Positions 10,187 through 21,613 of a DNA stretch of 64,000 nt are shown here, piece by piece. The DNA lies in the NCBI GenBank assembly GCA_003008705.1, contig PDUO01000012.1:634870-698869 (forward strand), given 5' to 3'. The notes beneath the pieces were generated by a model, which made no database searches, had not been told where the DNA came from, and saw nothing but the letters and a program-made list of their open reading frames with translations. The position numbers and the translations under genes are program-made. How positions within the stretch are numbered: the stretch's first letter is position 1; every line of letters begins with the position of its first letter. The stretch is from Pezicula radicicola (taxonomy: Eukaryota > Ascomycota > Leotiomycetes > Helotiales > Dermateaceae).

Positions 10187-12794
10187 ATGGCGGAGATCCA
10201 AGAAATCAATGAGCAGTCCACTCCGGCTATGAGCCATGAATATCGCTACAATAGCAATGTGTCCCCAGAGCCTCCCCGGAAACAACGGAAAAAGGACGCC
10301 AGAGACCGCATCCGCGTCACTCGTGCATGCGACAGATGCAAGAGGTAAGAATTCGCTTGTTCTTGTCCAGCTTGAGATAACCCAACTAACTGCAGAAACA
10401 GAAAAAAGACACGATGTAGTGGTAAACAACCATGTAGTCTCTGTACTAGTCTTAGACAGAGTTGTGAATTCACGGCCGCTTATTGCCGAGGTCGGCTTCC
10501 CTCTATATTGCCAGAGACAAATGAAGGGAGTCAAGTGCTTAATGACTTCAGTAACACACAACTTGCCCCTATAGTCACTAGTCCCAGTACTGGGAACCTG
10601 GAGCTCAGTTGTCCACCAGAGCTACTATATCAAACAAATGAGCAGCAAGAAAGGAATTCCCAGCATCAACACGCCATTGGCATGTCTTTACAGCTTCCTG
10701 TCCCCATCAGGGTGGATTCAAGAGCACAATCGTCACGTAACTCACCTGAGCCGGCACAAACTGATCTCCAGGGTCATTATGTGGGACCGTCTTCTGGAGT
10801 CTCATTTCTTTTAAGGGTTCAAAAGAGGTTGCATCAAACTTTTTCCCTTTCTAAAAATGCCTCCGTGTTCACATTTGGAGATGCTCCGTTACCAAAGTTT
10901 AATCCGGAATTTTTTCTGCTTCCCCCAAAAGCTGATGCACAAAAAATGGTAACAAGATACTTTGATTTTGCTGTTGCAACGCACCGCTTTCTTCACCGCC
11001 CAACCATAGAGGCATGGCTCGAAGAATTCTATGATAATCTAGGACTCATGGAGCAAAAGGATGGTTCTGGGGAGAGGACAGCACTTCTATTTATGGTTTT
11101 TGCACAAGCTAAGGAGTACACGCCTCACTCTAAGGGGCCCAATAGTCTTGATACGAGGTAGGTTTGAATGCCTTCTGGCGGTGACTGGCAAATCAAGGCT
11201 GATCAACATAAAAGTGCACGTTACTTTCAAGCTGCAGATCATCAACTATCATCTGAAACCGGCGAGATTCGGCTGACTAACATTCAAGCTCGGCTGTGTC
11301 AATGCTTCTACCTACTGTCTCAAGCTCGTGTAAACCACTGCTGGAGTCTCTTTGGAACAACAGCTCGCTTAATGCTTGCTCTTGGAATTCATCGAAAGAG
11401 GCGTGCAGAGACTTCTAATACATGTGACTTAATCGACTTAGAGTGTCGTAAACGAGTTTTCTGGTGCGCGTATGGTCTCGACAATTACCTGAGTGGCGCA
11501 TTAGGGAGACCACGAATCTTCCACGACGAGGATATCGACCAGGTCAGCACTCCTTGGTGTAGTGAGTCTCTATATGCTAAACATAAACACACAGGAACTT
11601 CCAACTTGTGTAGATGACTCAGATCTCACATCTAAAAGCATTCGTCCAAGAAATTCAAAAGCTCAATCAATTATGATGGCAGCAGTAGCGCATAACACGT
11701 ACCACTACCACTCTTATATTCGGGTTCGTCAACTGATGGATTGTTTAGGCTATCCAAGATAATAAGTCGTATTCTTCGCGACCTTTACTCCATCCACTCT
11801 CCCTCTTTCCCTGTCCGGTTTACTCTAAGCGCCAAATACCACGACGACCTCCTATCATGGCGTAAAGACCTATCGCATTTTCTGGATGAGGGTAGCATCC
11901 ATGCCTCTTTACTCATCCCTCTGTTCCAACGCCAACGCAATGTTCTCAATTTAGCCTACTACCATGCTCTGATTTTAGTGTACCGTCCCTTTCTCCTAAG
12001 CAATTTTGCTAGCCTCAATAGCGGAAATACTCGTTCCCGTGGAGTAGGTACAGCCGAAATGGCCAAAAACGTCGGGCATTGCCTAGAAGCTGCAATGCAC
12101 ATTACCAAGATAGTAAACGAGCTGACAGAAGAACAACAAATCTTTCGTGGGTTTTGGGTGAGTGTCTAAATGAGGTCTGTAGCATTTATGAGACGTGGCT
12201 AAAATTTGCTAGTTCACTCATTACTTTGCATTTTGTGCTGTTGTTGTATTGTATGTGTATACGATTCAGGAACGTCGCTCGCCCGAAGAGAAATACAAGG
12301 CATACTTCGGTGCCGCCGTAAAATGCCAGGAACAGCTCTCTTCTCTTGCGGAGAAGGAATCTCTGGTGCAGAGGTATAGCATTGTTCTGGAAGAATTACG
12401 CCTCGAAGCCGTAAAACAAACACAACCACAACTAGATCCAGACACTCAGAACCAAAGTTTAGAAGCGACTTCTATAGTAAATGGTAATTCTTCGGTTTTA
12501 CAAGAAGCTGTACCTCGTACCAACTACGATCTCACCAATGGTCACAATCAAGTAGGCCTTGGTTCCATGGTTGATGGTGGACTTTCGAATCCAGATGGTG
12601 CAATATTCGGTGAATATCAAAGTGGAGAAACACCAACTAGCTTGATGGCAGATTTAACAGGCTGGGGAGAATTTGAGTCACTGGTTAGTCTACATGCCAT
12701 TGAAGCGTTTAAAAGCATGCTTACTTAATTCTAGGTGAATGTTGGAACGGGTGGTTTGGAGTTCTCATTTGTTGGTAATCAAAATATTTGGTGA
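10187..12794 (+). CDS. Zn2Cys6 fungal transcription factor with Fungal_trans domain
   Basis: Exons 10187-10344, 10402-11157, 11215-11542, 11595-11698, 11749-12157, 12213-12683 and 12735-12794 give 761 residues. The N-terminal binuclear cluster has spacing C-x2-C-x6-C-x5-C-x2-C-x6-C (starting CDRCKR, split by intron 1) preceded by a basic RKQRKKDARDR stretch. The middle carries the regulatory region of Fungal_trans proteins: RYFDFAVATHRFLHRP, TNIQARLCQCFYLLS, WSLFGTTARLMLALGIHR and KRVFWCAYGLDNYLS. A Q/N-rich acidic tail ends the protein. The last intron (12684-12734) is my choice because the spliced end GWGEFESLVNVGTGG resembles family C-termini; retention would end the protein at 12728. Such proteins bind CGG-type sites in the nucleus and often control neighbouring catabolic genes. 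Here an aldolase and a permease lie just downstream. Confidence 0.9.
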
Positions 12795-12917
12795 TATCAT
12801 ATGTTGAATGGGAAGGTTATTTGGGAAGCAACATGTGGTGGCAATGTGGTTGTATATGTGTTCTGTGTGGAAGCTAGTGTGTGGGAATGGGCCTACTTAT
12901 AGGGACGGTTACATGTA

Positions 12918-13716
12918 TGGAAGGTTATTGGGACATTTTGGGCCACATCATTTTTTTTTCTAGATAATAACAACTGGAGCTTCTAGAAAGACTCCTTCCT
13001 ACCTAATTTATTAGGGAGGCTATCCTATAGGTAGTTATAGAGAATAAGTTAAAGCATATTGCTGTCGCTAAAACTGTATATACACACTTTACCTAAGAAC
13101 CTTGAAGCTTAATATAAAGATTCTTAAACTAAGAACTTAGTAAAAGACCTTAGTAATATCTAAATCTATGTTAGGAGGCTTCCTAGTACTCTAATTTTCC
13201 TATTATTATCTTCTTCTTACTACCTAATAAGTAGCCTCTATTTGAAGCTATAAACACTTTATTTAGTCAATCTTTATACAAGTATAGGACGCCTATAGGA
13301 CAGCCCCCCTAACAAATTAGGTAGGAAGTAGTCTTTCTAGAAGCTCTAGTTGTTATTAGTCGATAGGCGAGGCGCAAGGCTTTAAGAAGATTAATTGCAT
13401 GCGTATAGTACCCTTTGTTTACTTGTAGAAGTACCTACTAAAATAATTAAGGTAAATATTAACTATTATAAATTTCTCTGCTAAATTTAGTATTACTAGG
13501 TGATTGATTACTTTAGTAACTTAATCTAAGTAACTGACTTGATTTGGGTAACTGACTTGATTTAGGTATTTAATTCAAAGCTTGTACTTTGTTTGAGCTA
13601 TACTTGCAAAGAGTGAATAAATTATCGCAGAGCGCCTACCATAGATATCTAGAAGCTCTAGTTATTATTATCTAGAAAAAAACTGATGTAGCCTAAAACG
13701 TCCCAATAACCTTCCA
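12918..13716. mobile_element. About 800-bp TIR element (MITE-like) with TA target site
   Basis: The left end (from TGGAAGGTTATTGGGAC) and the right end (its reverse complement, ending at 13716) match over about 70 bp with a few differences, including TTCTAGATAATAA. Both ends are flanked by TA (12916-12917 and 13717-13718). No transposase frame is present. A further reversed copy of the subterminal block lies inside at about 13305-13360, so the element is either composite or internally rearranged. The interior at 13500-13570 contains repeats of the ACTGACTTGATTT-type motif that recurs elsewhere in the window. Confidence 0.75.
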
Positions 13717-13969
13717 TACACGACTATTCCCATATATTCACCATATTCAACATTACACAAATACATAAAGCGTAGTTTTGTCATCAGAGTTCTCATAAGG
13801 TACTTAATAGGCAATGCCAGCCTTCCCGTCAAACACAATAAAAAATACTTTAACTTTCCTTGGGACCAAGTCCTTGTATTCTAATCAGGTGCATTCCATG
13901 GAAGAGTCTACGAAATATTGGAATGAAGAAGCTCTAAGCAGATTGGGTAATTACGGCACTCTACTTCTA

Positions 13970-15014
13970 TCAAGATCTCTCAAGCTTCTCCATTGCATCT
14001 GTAGCCACACTCCATGCCTCCCATTCTCCCTTTGGCATGCTCCCCTTCAACGGCAATCTTCCACCTTGCATATTCCCAATCTTCAATACACGATAAACGC
14101 CTTCCTTGATCCCCACAATTCCCCACTTTCCAACCATCTCTTCAGCCCGACTAACAGCAAATTGAATAGATTGTATCTCTTTGAGTGCTTCGGGTGTAAC
14201 AGGACGCTTCGCAGCGAGATCAAATAAACGAGCCACAGTACGTGGATAAATTGCAGCAAGACCATCAATTACACCTGAAGCTCCAAACAAAACAATTGGT
14301 CCTAGTTGTTGGCCAAATCCACTATATACACGGAATTTCGAGTGATCGATGGCGGGATCTAAGGATACTTGTAAATGATGAGACACATTTCCATGTGACA
14401 TTTTGCAGCCAACAATATTGGGATGAGCGGCGAGTTCTGTATACGTTTCCAGACTTATGGTGATGTTATTTGTTACCCCGGGATAATGATATCTGAATTG
14501 TTAAGCAATTAGTGATCTGAGGAGTCTGAAAGAGTTTAAGGAAGACTGACATTAGGATTGGAATTGGGCTTGCATCGGCAACGAGCTTATACCACTCCCT
14601 AATATTCTCTTGGCTAGCAGCCCCACCAAAATATCCAGGAGCGAGTACGAGGCCCCATTGAGCTCCAGCTTTATGTGCATCACCCAACCATTCCAAAGCT
14701 TCATCCACAGAATTCGTCAAAATCCCCGCTATGATAGGATAATCTTGAAATCCAGCTTCAGTAAGTCCTTTACGAACTCCTGATATAAGTTCGAAGCGTT
14801 CGGCACGAGAAAGATGAATCGCTTCACCTGTGCTGCCCAAGAGTACAAGTCCTCGAATGCCGTTTTGAGCTAGGTGTATGCTGTGTTGACATTGTGTTTC
14901 AACATCAACAGGAGCTTGGAGTGCGGGAGGAGAGGTCGTGGATTTAAAGAAGGTTGGGACGGGTACGAAGACACCTTCCGGGGGTGTGATAAATGAACTT
15001 GTTACAACTGTCAT
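13970..15014 (-). CDS. DapA/DHDPS-family lyase (2-keto acid aldolase-like)
   Basis: Exons (minus) 15014-14551 and 14492-13970 give 328 residues, the normal size for the family. The start PPEGVFVPVPTFF is followed by GIRGLVLLGSTGEAIHLS, the pyruvate-binding GSTGE motif. Next come YPIIAGILTNS and, spanning the intron, PIPILIYHYPGV with the Tyr that assists catalysis. The Schiff-base lysine is in IVGCKMSHGN. The intron is phase 2 (GTCAGT...TTCAG). Family members are (beta/alpha)8 barrels that condense or split pyruvate with aldehydes: dihydrodipicolinate synthase, 4-hydroxy-2-oxoglutarate aldolase, and the L-threo-3-deoxy-hexulosonate aldolase of fungal galacturonate breakdown. Fungi do not make lysine by the DapA route, so a catabolic aldolase is likely. 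It is divergent from an anion permease and lies next to a Zn2Cys6 regulator. Confidence 0.9.
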
Positions 15015-16082
15015 TTTGTGGTTTGCAGTCACAGAACTTTGGATATTTTTATTGTTTTGTTTTCAAAAGTTCCTGGTACTTTATTTGAAAGTGGTGCTCT
15101 CTGCGACTAATCCCCTTTTAATTGATTCACCGTCATTATGTTGTGACGAACGATTCTGACGTGATTCGTGGTCCCCGGAAAAGACTCCAGTAAATATGGA
15201 GACCCCCGGATTAGTATCCATAAATCGCTTACTTTTCCGGCCCCCCTTTTGTAAGCGAGCGTATTCAATTTGTGCTTGCTAAAACATTTTACCTCGATAT
15301 GTGTACTTAGAATAAGGGTCAGAAAGAAGCATCATAATAGAGAGATGTGAAGTCTTGATGAATCGCTCGCTCAAGCCGAATTCAGGACATGGAATCCCAA
15401 GGGTGGGTCTTAGTACGTACGGGGTAACCGAGGTTGATGAGGCAGAGCGAGGTTATTTTATATCCCTTAATTCCTTACCTGAAATATTACGAGTTAATTA
15501 CCAAGTCCAAGCCATGGAAGGCAATCATAGAGAGGAAGTCCTTTTCCGTAGTCGTCAGTTTCTTTTTCTTTTTTCTTTCTTTTTAAGGGTCATTTTCCGA
15601 GATCGTTTTCCCTGGTATTAAGTGCGCGGCGAAATCTTTAAATCGCCTACTTTGCGCAAGTAGCTATCATAAAATCATTATTATCTACATATTCTCTGGG
15701 TTGATAAATACATTCCACTAGCGCTAACTCATCGATCTATTCCAAGTCTCGAAATAGTTTATATGTTGCGGCGTACATACCAGAAAGAGATCCTTATAGA
15801 CTATTACCCGGTTCGTGATTTAGTATAGCCGGGTGGGCAGAGCTTTATCCGTGCATGGTTTTATGCCGATCAATGCAGAATAGGCCCGCTTCCTGAAACC
15901 CCGCTATCAGACACGAGTAGAGTGGGCTGGATAAATCCGGGGCCCCAGACAAAATGCTACACTGAAGCTTGTATGGGGTATTATAAAATGTGGAGTTATT
16001 TCCTTCCCTCTATAATCCACGGTGTAGTCCGAACTTCTGCACAACGAACGATACAACAACATTGACAAACAGCAGAGTCATT
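15015..16082. other. Divergent promoter region between aldolase and permease
   Basis: A 1.07-kb region with no supported gene, shared by two divergently transcribed metabolic genes. It is CGG/CCGG-rich at 15170-15250 and 15810-15945, which suits Zn2Cys6 binding, though I could not define a repeated site. Confidence 0.5.
15982..15988 (+). promoter_or_regulatory. TATA element of the permease gene
   Basis: TATAAAA about 95 bases upstream of the ATG at 16083. Spacing is right for a fungal core promoter. Confidence 0.45.
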
Positions 16083-18206
16083 ATGGCGGACCACACTGTA
16101 CAGCCTTATGCGACCGCTCTAGATACTGATATGAGCAAAGGCAATATCGAGCAGATTGAGTTGGCTGATGAAGCATCGGACCTTGGCAATACCCACCCCA
16201 AATCTAGCAGGGCGCCAGAATTCATTCAGCAATTATCGCCGGAGAGAAGGCGAAAAATCGAGACCACGCTCCGAAGGAAGATCGATCTTAGATTGATGCC
16301 GATGGTGGTGATTATGTATATCCTTAACTACTTGGACAGGAATAATATTGCCGCTGCCAGGCTTGCTGGACTGGAGACTGACCTCAAATTACACGGGAAC
16401 CAATTTCAGGTGAGATATTCTAGAGCCCTTGATACAGGATTATGAGCTGACAGAAAATAGACCTCTGTCAGCATTCTATTCGTGGGATATTTGTTGATGC
16501 AAGGTATATTACAGTCGTAATGCGGGGTCATATTGTTTCTTCTAACAATTACCAGTACCTTCAAACATGCTCTTGAACAAACTGGGAAAACCGTCACTTT
16601 ATCTTCCAACATGTATGGTTGTCTGGGGCATTATATCAGGAGCCACGGCTGCTAGCCAGACTTACGGAGGTCTTCTGGCTTGCCGATTCATTCTTGGTTT
16701 TGTTGAAGCAGCCTATTTTGTAGGTGATATCCTTAAACTCTGTACAACCTACAGAGCAGACTACTAAATTTACAATAGCCCGGGTGTTTATATTATCTTT
16801 CAGTATGGTATACTAGAAAGGAACTCGTGAAACGAACCGCAGTTCTCTATTCCGGATCTTTACTCTCAGGTGCATTTTCAGGGCTTATTGCAGCGGGCAT
16901 CACCAATGGTCTTGACGGGGCAAAGGGTCTATCGGCGTGGAGATGGCTGTTCATTGTTGAGGGTGCAATAACTGTGAGTGGAATGACTACGGAATCTTGA
17001 ACAGAAATCTAACTGTCATAGGTTTTTGTAGCCCTATTCTCGTTTTTCATTATCCCCGACTTTCCGCGTACTACCACATGGCTCACAGAAGAAGAGAAAC
17101 AGCTTGCTGTGTGGAGACTGGATGAAGACATCGGCGAGGATGATTGGGTTGATAGCAAGCAGCAGACTTTTTACTATGGGGCAAAGCTTGCAGCTAAGTA
17201 AGTAGCATTCAAGGGTAAACATTTTTGAATCAATGCTTATGGCTTCTCTAGAGATATAAAGGCATGGATCTTACTTGCCACTACGTACGGCTTCACATCT
17301 TCTGGAACCGTCACGACATTCTTCCCCACGTGAGTTTTCAATGTCGCAGAAGTATATAACCAATGCTAAGTACGAGAAGTGTTGTCAAAGGACTAGGAAA
17401 AGGCAATATTGAAACACTGCTTTTAACAACACCACCTTATCTGATTGCTGTAATCGCAATATTGGCAAATGCATGGCATGCTGATAAAACAGGAGAGCGT
17501 TATCTCCACGTAGCTCTTCCTCCAATGGTTGCACTTGCCACATTTATTATCGCGGTTACAACTACTGGCTTTGCACCTAGATACTTGTAAGCTCACTGGT
17601 AGAACTCTCGTCCTGTGGAAATTTCTAAATAGATCCAGTGCAATGTGTGTTATGGTGGGAAGCATTTATTGTGGTTATGTTGTTACTCTCAGCTGGATAT
17701 CCAATGGTAAATATGCCCTATCTCCTAGAAGCGAGCTATCTGACACCATTTTAGTATTACCAAGACCTCCTGCGAAGCGTGCAGCTGCTCTTGCGGGAAT
17801 CAATGCTCTGAGTAACGTTTGCCAAATTTATTCGCCATTTCTTTACGCAAGTAAGTCGTTAACATTTCCATGTCTCTGGCTCCTGCTAACTGCCTTTTTT
17901 TTTTCACTAGCCAATGATGGACCAAGATATGGTAAGCACCTCAAGCTGTTCTCTTTCGGCACACACTTACTTACTTCTTATACAGTCAAAGCTATGGGAG
18001 TCAACATGGCGATGTCAGTAGTCTCAGTCGTTTTTGCCACAATTCTACGCTTCCATCTAGCCAGTCTGAATAAGAGACTGGACCGTGGTGAAGCTATTGA
18101 AGGAGTCGATGGAGCCACTGCAAATAACGAGACTAGAAAGCATGCTGCGGAAGAACATGGCCTACCAGGCGTTGCTTCTGACAATGGCTTCCGGTTCTTG
18201 TTGTGA
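16083..18206 (+). CDS. MFS anion:cation symporter (ACS, allantoate/nicotinate permease type)
   Basis: Eleven exons, 16083-16409, 16461-16503, 16556-16719, 16779-16973, 17022-17197, 17252-17329, 17380-17586, 17633-17706, 17755-17850, 17911-17931 and 17986-18206, join in frame to 533 residues. The N-terminus carries RKIDLRLMPMV and YILNYLDRNNIAAARL, the hallmark first helix of the ACS family. Helix 4-5 has RFILGFVEAAYFPG followed by WYTRKELVKRTA, then WRWLFIVEGAIT. The C-terminal half has FPTVVKGLG, the loop HADKTGERYLH and PRPPAKRAAALAGINA. These transporters import organic anions such as allantoate, nicotinate, pantothenate or sugar acids with protons at the plasma membrane. Exon 10 is only 21 nt. 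The neighbouring aldolase suggests an acid substrate; the exact one is not readable. Confidence 0.92.
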
Positions 18207-19183
18207 TATTTTCATGCGGGAAAAGAGCATCTATTATTACCATTGCAGCAACACGTTTTATCATTGTCTGATGGAGAAGTTTGAAGTCGTCTAGATGACG
18301 CATAGAGGGCTAGGATCTAGTTCTATAAAGTGCACAGAAAAGGGTTTACTGAATAATGTCTTCTCTTTTTCCAAGTCAGTATTCTTGATCAATCCTCAGA
18401 CGGTAGTTGTTCTTGAATCATATCTCAGGGCACTTTTTAAGATGCAGATGGGTTTTCTGTAGCAAGAGGTGCCCGAATACCGTACGAATTGGTTTATAGG
18501 AGGTCATTTTCATTGGAGCAACTAGGTCACTTAAATCAACTGAGTTACCTGGATTAAGTGAGTCACTCAAATCATCTGAATAGACATTCATTCAAAATAA
18601 TCTCTTATAAACCAATTCGTACGGTATCTTAAAGTACATCAACAGATACGAGAATGCTTTCTGTCAAATTTCGTCGTCACCACATAAGTACATGTAAGTG
18701 CCCAAGGTTACAATCAAGTAAAATTATAGCAACTCACAAGTAACCCAACTCCATGGGCGCACTCCTTAAGATTTTACTTTATGACACAGGTGAGCCGAAA
18801 CTAGAGGTAATCAAATGACAAAACCCAGAAGTTATCCCCAACTAGAACTAAATATACAACCCACCAAATATTTTTAAGTCAAGAACAGTTTACCAAGTAT
18901 AGTATCCAGTGTTCCTTAACAAAAAGTGGTCTTAGGCCATGGCTGTGGAGAATTAAAAGCTCGCTTAGCCTCGCTTAGCTTAGCGTAACCCCTTTTGACT
19001 ACCTACCTTAGGTAATAATCGTTGCAACTTATAATCGCCTTCCCTATTGCTGATTATTATAGCTATCAAAACCCAGCTAGCTCATTAACAAGTGGAGTCT
19101 CTATGGTGCCCAAGTTGTTGCTGCAGGCATACCTCCTATTCTTGGGCGTGAACCTGTCTACGATAGATTTGAATGTAGCCTAT
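18207..19183. other. Intergenic region with one MITE
   Basis: 3' regions of two convergent genes. Apart from the small TIR element at 18480-18624, I see nothing that looks coding. Confidence 0.5.
18480..18624. mobile_element. 145-bp MITE with about 20-bp TIRs and TA target site
   Basis: The left end CCGTACGAATTGGTTTATA and the right end are near-perfect reverse complements, flanked by TA at 18478-18479 and 18625-18626. The interior holds several copies of the TCACTTAAATCA-type motif. There is no coding capacity. TA target sites point to mobilisation by a Tc1/mariner or pogo-type transposase. Confidence 0.8.
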
Positions 19184-21062
19184 TCAGGTCAATAACGCGC
19201 AAAACAAGGTTATGTTAGACGAACTCACTAGAGTACATAAACTTTCATCGCCCTCAAGATGCTTTCCGTCCCCTCGACACCCTGGAATGGTCATGACTCG
19301 GTCGTTGTAAAGAATCCGGACAAAGTAACCATCAAGAGAGCGCTTTTCGGCGTCGGTCAACTTTTCGATTGGACGACGCCCTATACCTCGCGGTTGGCTC
19401 GATATCTCAACGGACGATGCGTCACGGTTCTTCTTCACGACCTTCATGTTATCTAGAAGTGCGAGATCGTCATGGGCTTCCATGACAGGAGTACTGCTGC
19501 TACGGCTGAAGAGCTCGAAGGTGATGTTACTAGCGAAACCCGGCCATTCATGATCGCCAAAGCAGCCAAGGCTGGCTAGCATTGCGCCGATTGTGGTATC
19601 ATGACAACCTGACAAGGCAAACTTGAGATGTTGATCTTGGCCTGAATTTGGGTTGTGGCTATCCCTGGCAACCTGATTTCTTTCGACCAAGTCGATCTTT
19701 TTAGATACGATGTCCGCGGCCAAGTTGCCTATTCCGAGCATGCGGAATTCTTTCGAGACTTTATAGCCCCCGAACCATTCCTGGATCACAATGCGACTTA
19801 TTATCTTCCGCAGCTTTTGGTCGTAGAAATCAGTAGGCAATCGAGTATCCGGACCGTGGGCCATAGTTGCATTGATAGTATCCAGGATTCCTGATAATCG
19901 AGGCTGTGAGTCAACTGCTACTTCTGAGTTCCGAGGCATCCATTTCCCTATCTTTTCAGTGAGGTATTTCATCTCATCCGTGTCATTCCACTGTTTTGCG
20001 GTGGACCGAGAAAACGCATCAGCAAGTTCAGCAAACCTGCGACAGCTCTTCTTGTTGGGGAAGAGTATTTCATCAGGCGGTGATCGAAAAGTAATACTAG
20101 GAGAAGACAATCCAGACTTTCTCGTGCTTTCCGGATACAGCCCTAGCAAGGCTTGCTGCAATGATTCTAGAGCCCGTGGCATAGGGGTAGATCGAAGGTA
20201 AAGCATGTCTGGATTTGACAGTGTGCTTGGAATCTTTGTGTAAAGGTTAGTCTATGAATGATACCCACATCAGAGCAGTACTAACAAATCTAAGTTGATC
20301 GACATACCGCTGTCGCAGTCGTTGTCCAAAGGCAAGAGTTGTCTGCCGGCCCATGTCAGTGAGCTCACCTGGCAAGCTCCAAGATATTAGTTAGCTTAGT
20401 CTAACGTTGGAGTAATTATTTACAAACCAAATACCGTAAGGGCTAGTGCTTGCTTGCGACACAACTACGGGCCTGCCATCAGGACCAAATGTTTCCAAAC
20501 GCCGTCTCCACGTGAGATAATCCCAACTGCAGCCGTCCACGCTTTTCATGACGGCATCGGAGAAGCGCTGCGATGCAGTACAGTAAGGCCAGTCTATTTG
20601 AATTAACTTGGAAATTGTGGTCCGTTGAGAACTACAGATTCACTCACAAGAAGGTAGTCCAGTCTTGCTCCGAAGATGTCATTAGCGTTGGGGAGATGAA
20701 GAAGAACCTTTAACTTACGTTCTGGAATCGAGGAGACATTGGGCTTCGCTCCCCTAAGAGCCGATGATCAGTAAGGTATACCGTATAAGATAATTAGGAG
20801 ATCTTAAGACCCACCATGCCGGAAAAGCTGGCATTCGTTAAAGTTAGTAATGCGACATGGCTGAAGCGTAAAACAGCTTGAGCTAGGTACGCGAGCATGT
20901 ACAAATAGTGAATGAGACATGAGGCTGGCGGTCTGCCACAATGGAAGGGAAACTCACAACCTGGACTAATTCAAGCTTCAGCTCCTTGGGGTACAGTTTT
21001 CCTAGATCGAAGTCTGATGCAGAAAGTGGAGAAAGTTCGCTTTGCAGCAGCATATCAGCCAT
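19184..21062 (-). CDS. Histidine acid phosphatase (branch 2 histidine phosphatase), cytosolic type
   Basis: Exons (minus) 21062-20961, 20827-20815, 20753-20719, 20663-20648, 20593-20435, 20368-20286 and 20233-19184 give 485 residues. Spliced exons 1-3 build KLELVQ-LFRHGERSPMSP, the catalytic RHGERxP loop with the phosphohistidine. The 16-nt exon 4 supplies TGLPS-Y of the conserved NTGLPSYWPYC segment. Downstream are LTDMGRQTTLAFGQRLRQRY, YLRSTPMPRALESLQQ and the proton-donor motif SGCHDTTIGAMLASLG. There is no signal peptide, so it resembles the intracellular/ACP6-like phosphatases rather than secreted phytases. The expected role is hydrolysis of phosphomonoesters or lysophosphatidate. Two exons under 20 nt mean automatic gene finders may miss the catalytic N-terminus. 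Confidence 0.9.
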
Positions 21063-21613
21063 GATGGCGGTCCTAGCAGAAGTCAGGCTAGTTGTGTATT
21101 TGTTGGAAAGCCCAGCTAGAAGGTGGTGGAAAAGAAAGCTTATCTCATGAATGAGACGCTAATTCACTAGTCAGAAACGGCTGCTCGTCAGTCGAAATGC
21201 AACGCACATCTACCACGCCGGGAATGTAGAATAAAGGAACTTATTTTAAAGCCTATTAGCCTAAGTATAAGGTAAGAGTTAGAATAGTAAGGTTATATAT
21301 AAACCAGAACGCGGCTGCAATCTCCATTCGCATTAGCTAGGAAAGTAGAAAGAACATGTTGTAAATGAGATAGACCTCCACATAGCTTCGCTCGTAATTT
21401 GACCTGTTATTTGTTGTCTTGTCGTATTTTCATCAGTGCTGTTGTGGAAACTGGCCAGCTGATACAAATCTCCCCGGTCACCTAGACTAAGTACTACATA
21501 CGCTAACTAATAAACGAAGATACTACTCTTCACCACTAGCTAGACCAACTAGTTTATTTAAGAAATGCAATCGCCAAATTTCCCCTCGACTTTCTCATCC
21601 CACAAACACAATC
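21063..21613. other. Short divergent intergenic region
   Basis: Shared upstream region of the phosphatase (minus) and the orphan membrane protein (plus). No gene or repeat is recognised. Confidence 0.5.

Noticed and set aside
11158..11214. In-frame TAG and TGA in the first Zn2Cys6 gene as pseudogene evidence
   Set aside because: They lie in a good 57-nt intron whose removal gives the conserved SARYFQAADHQL.
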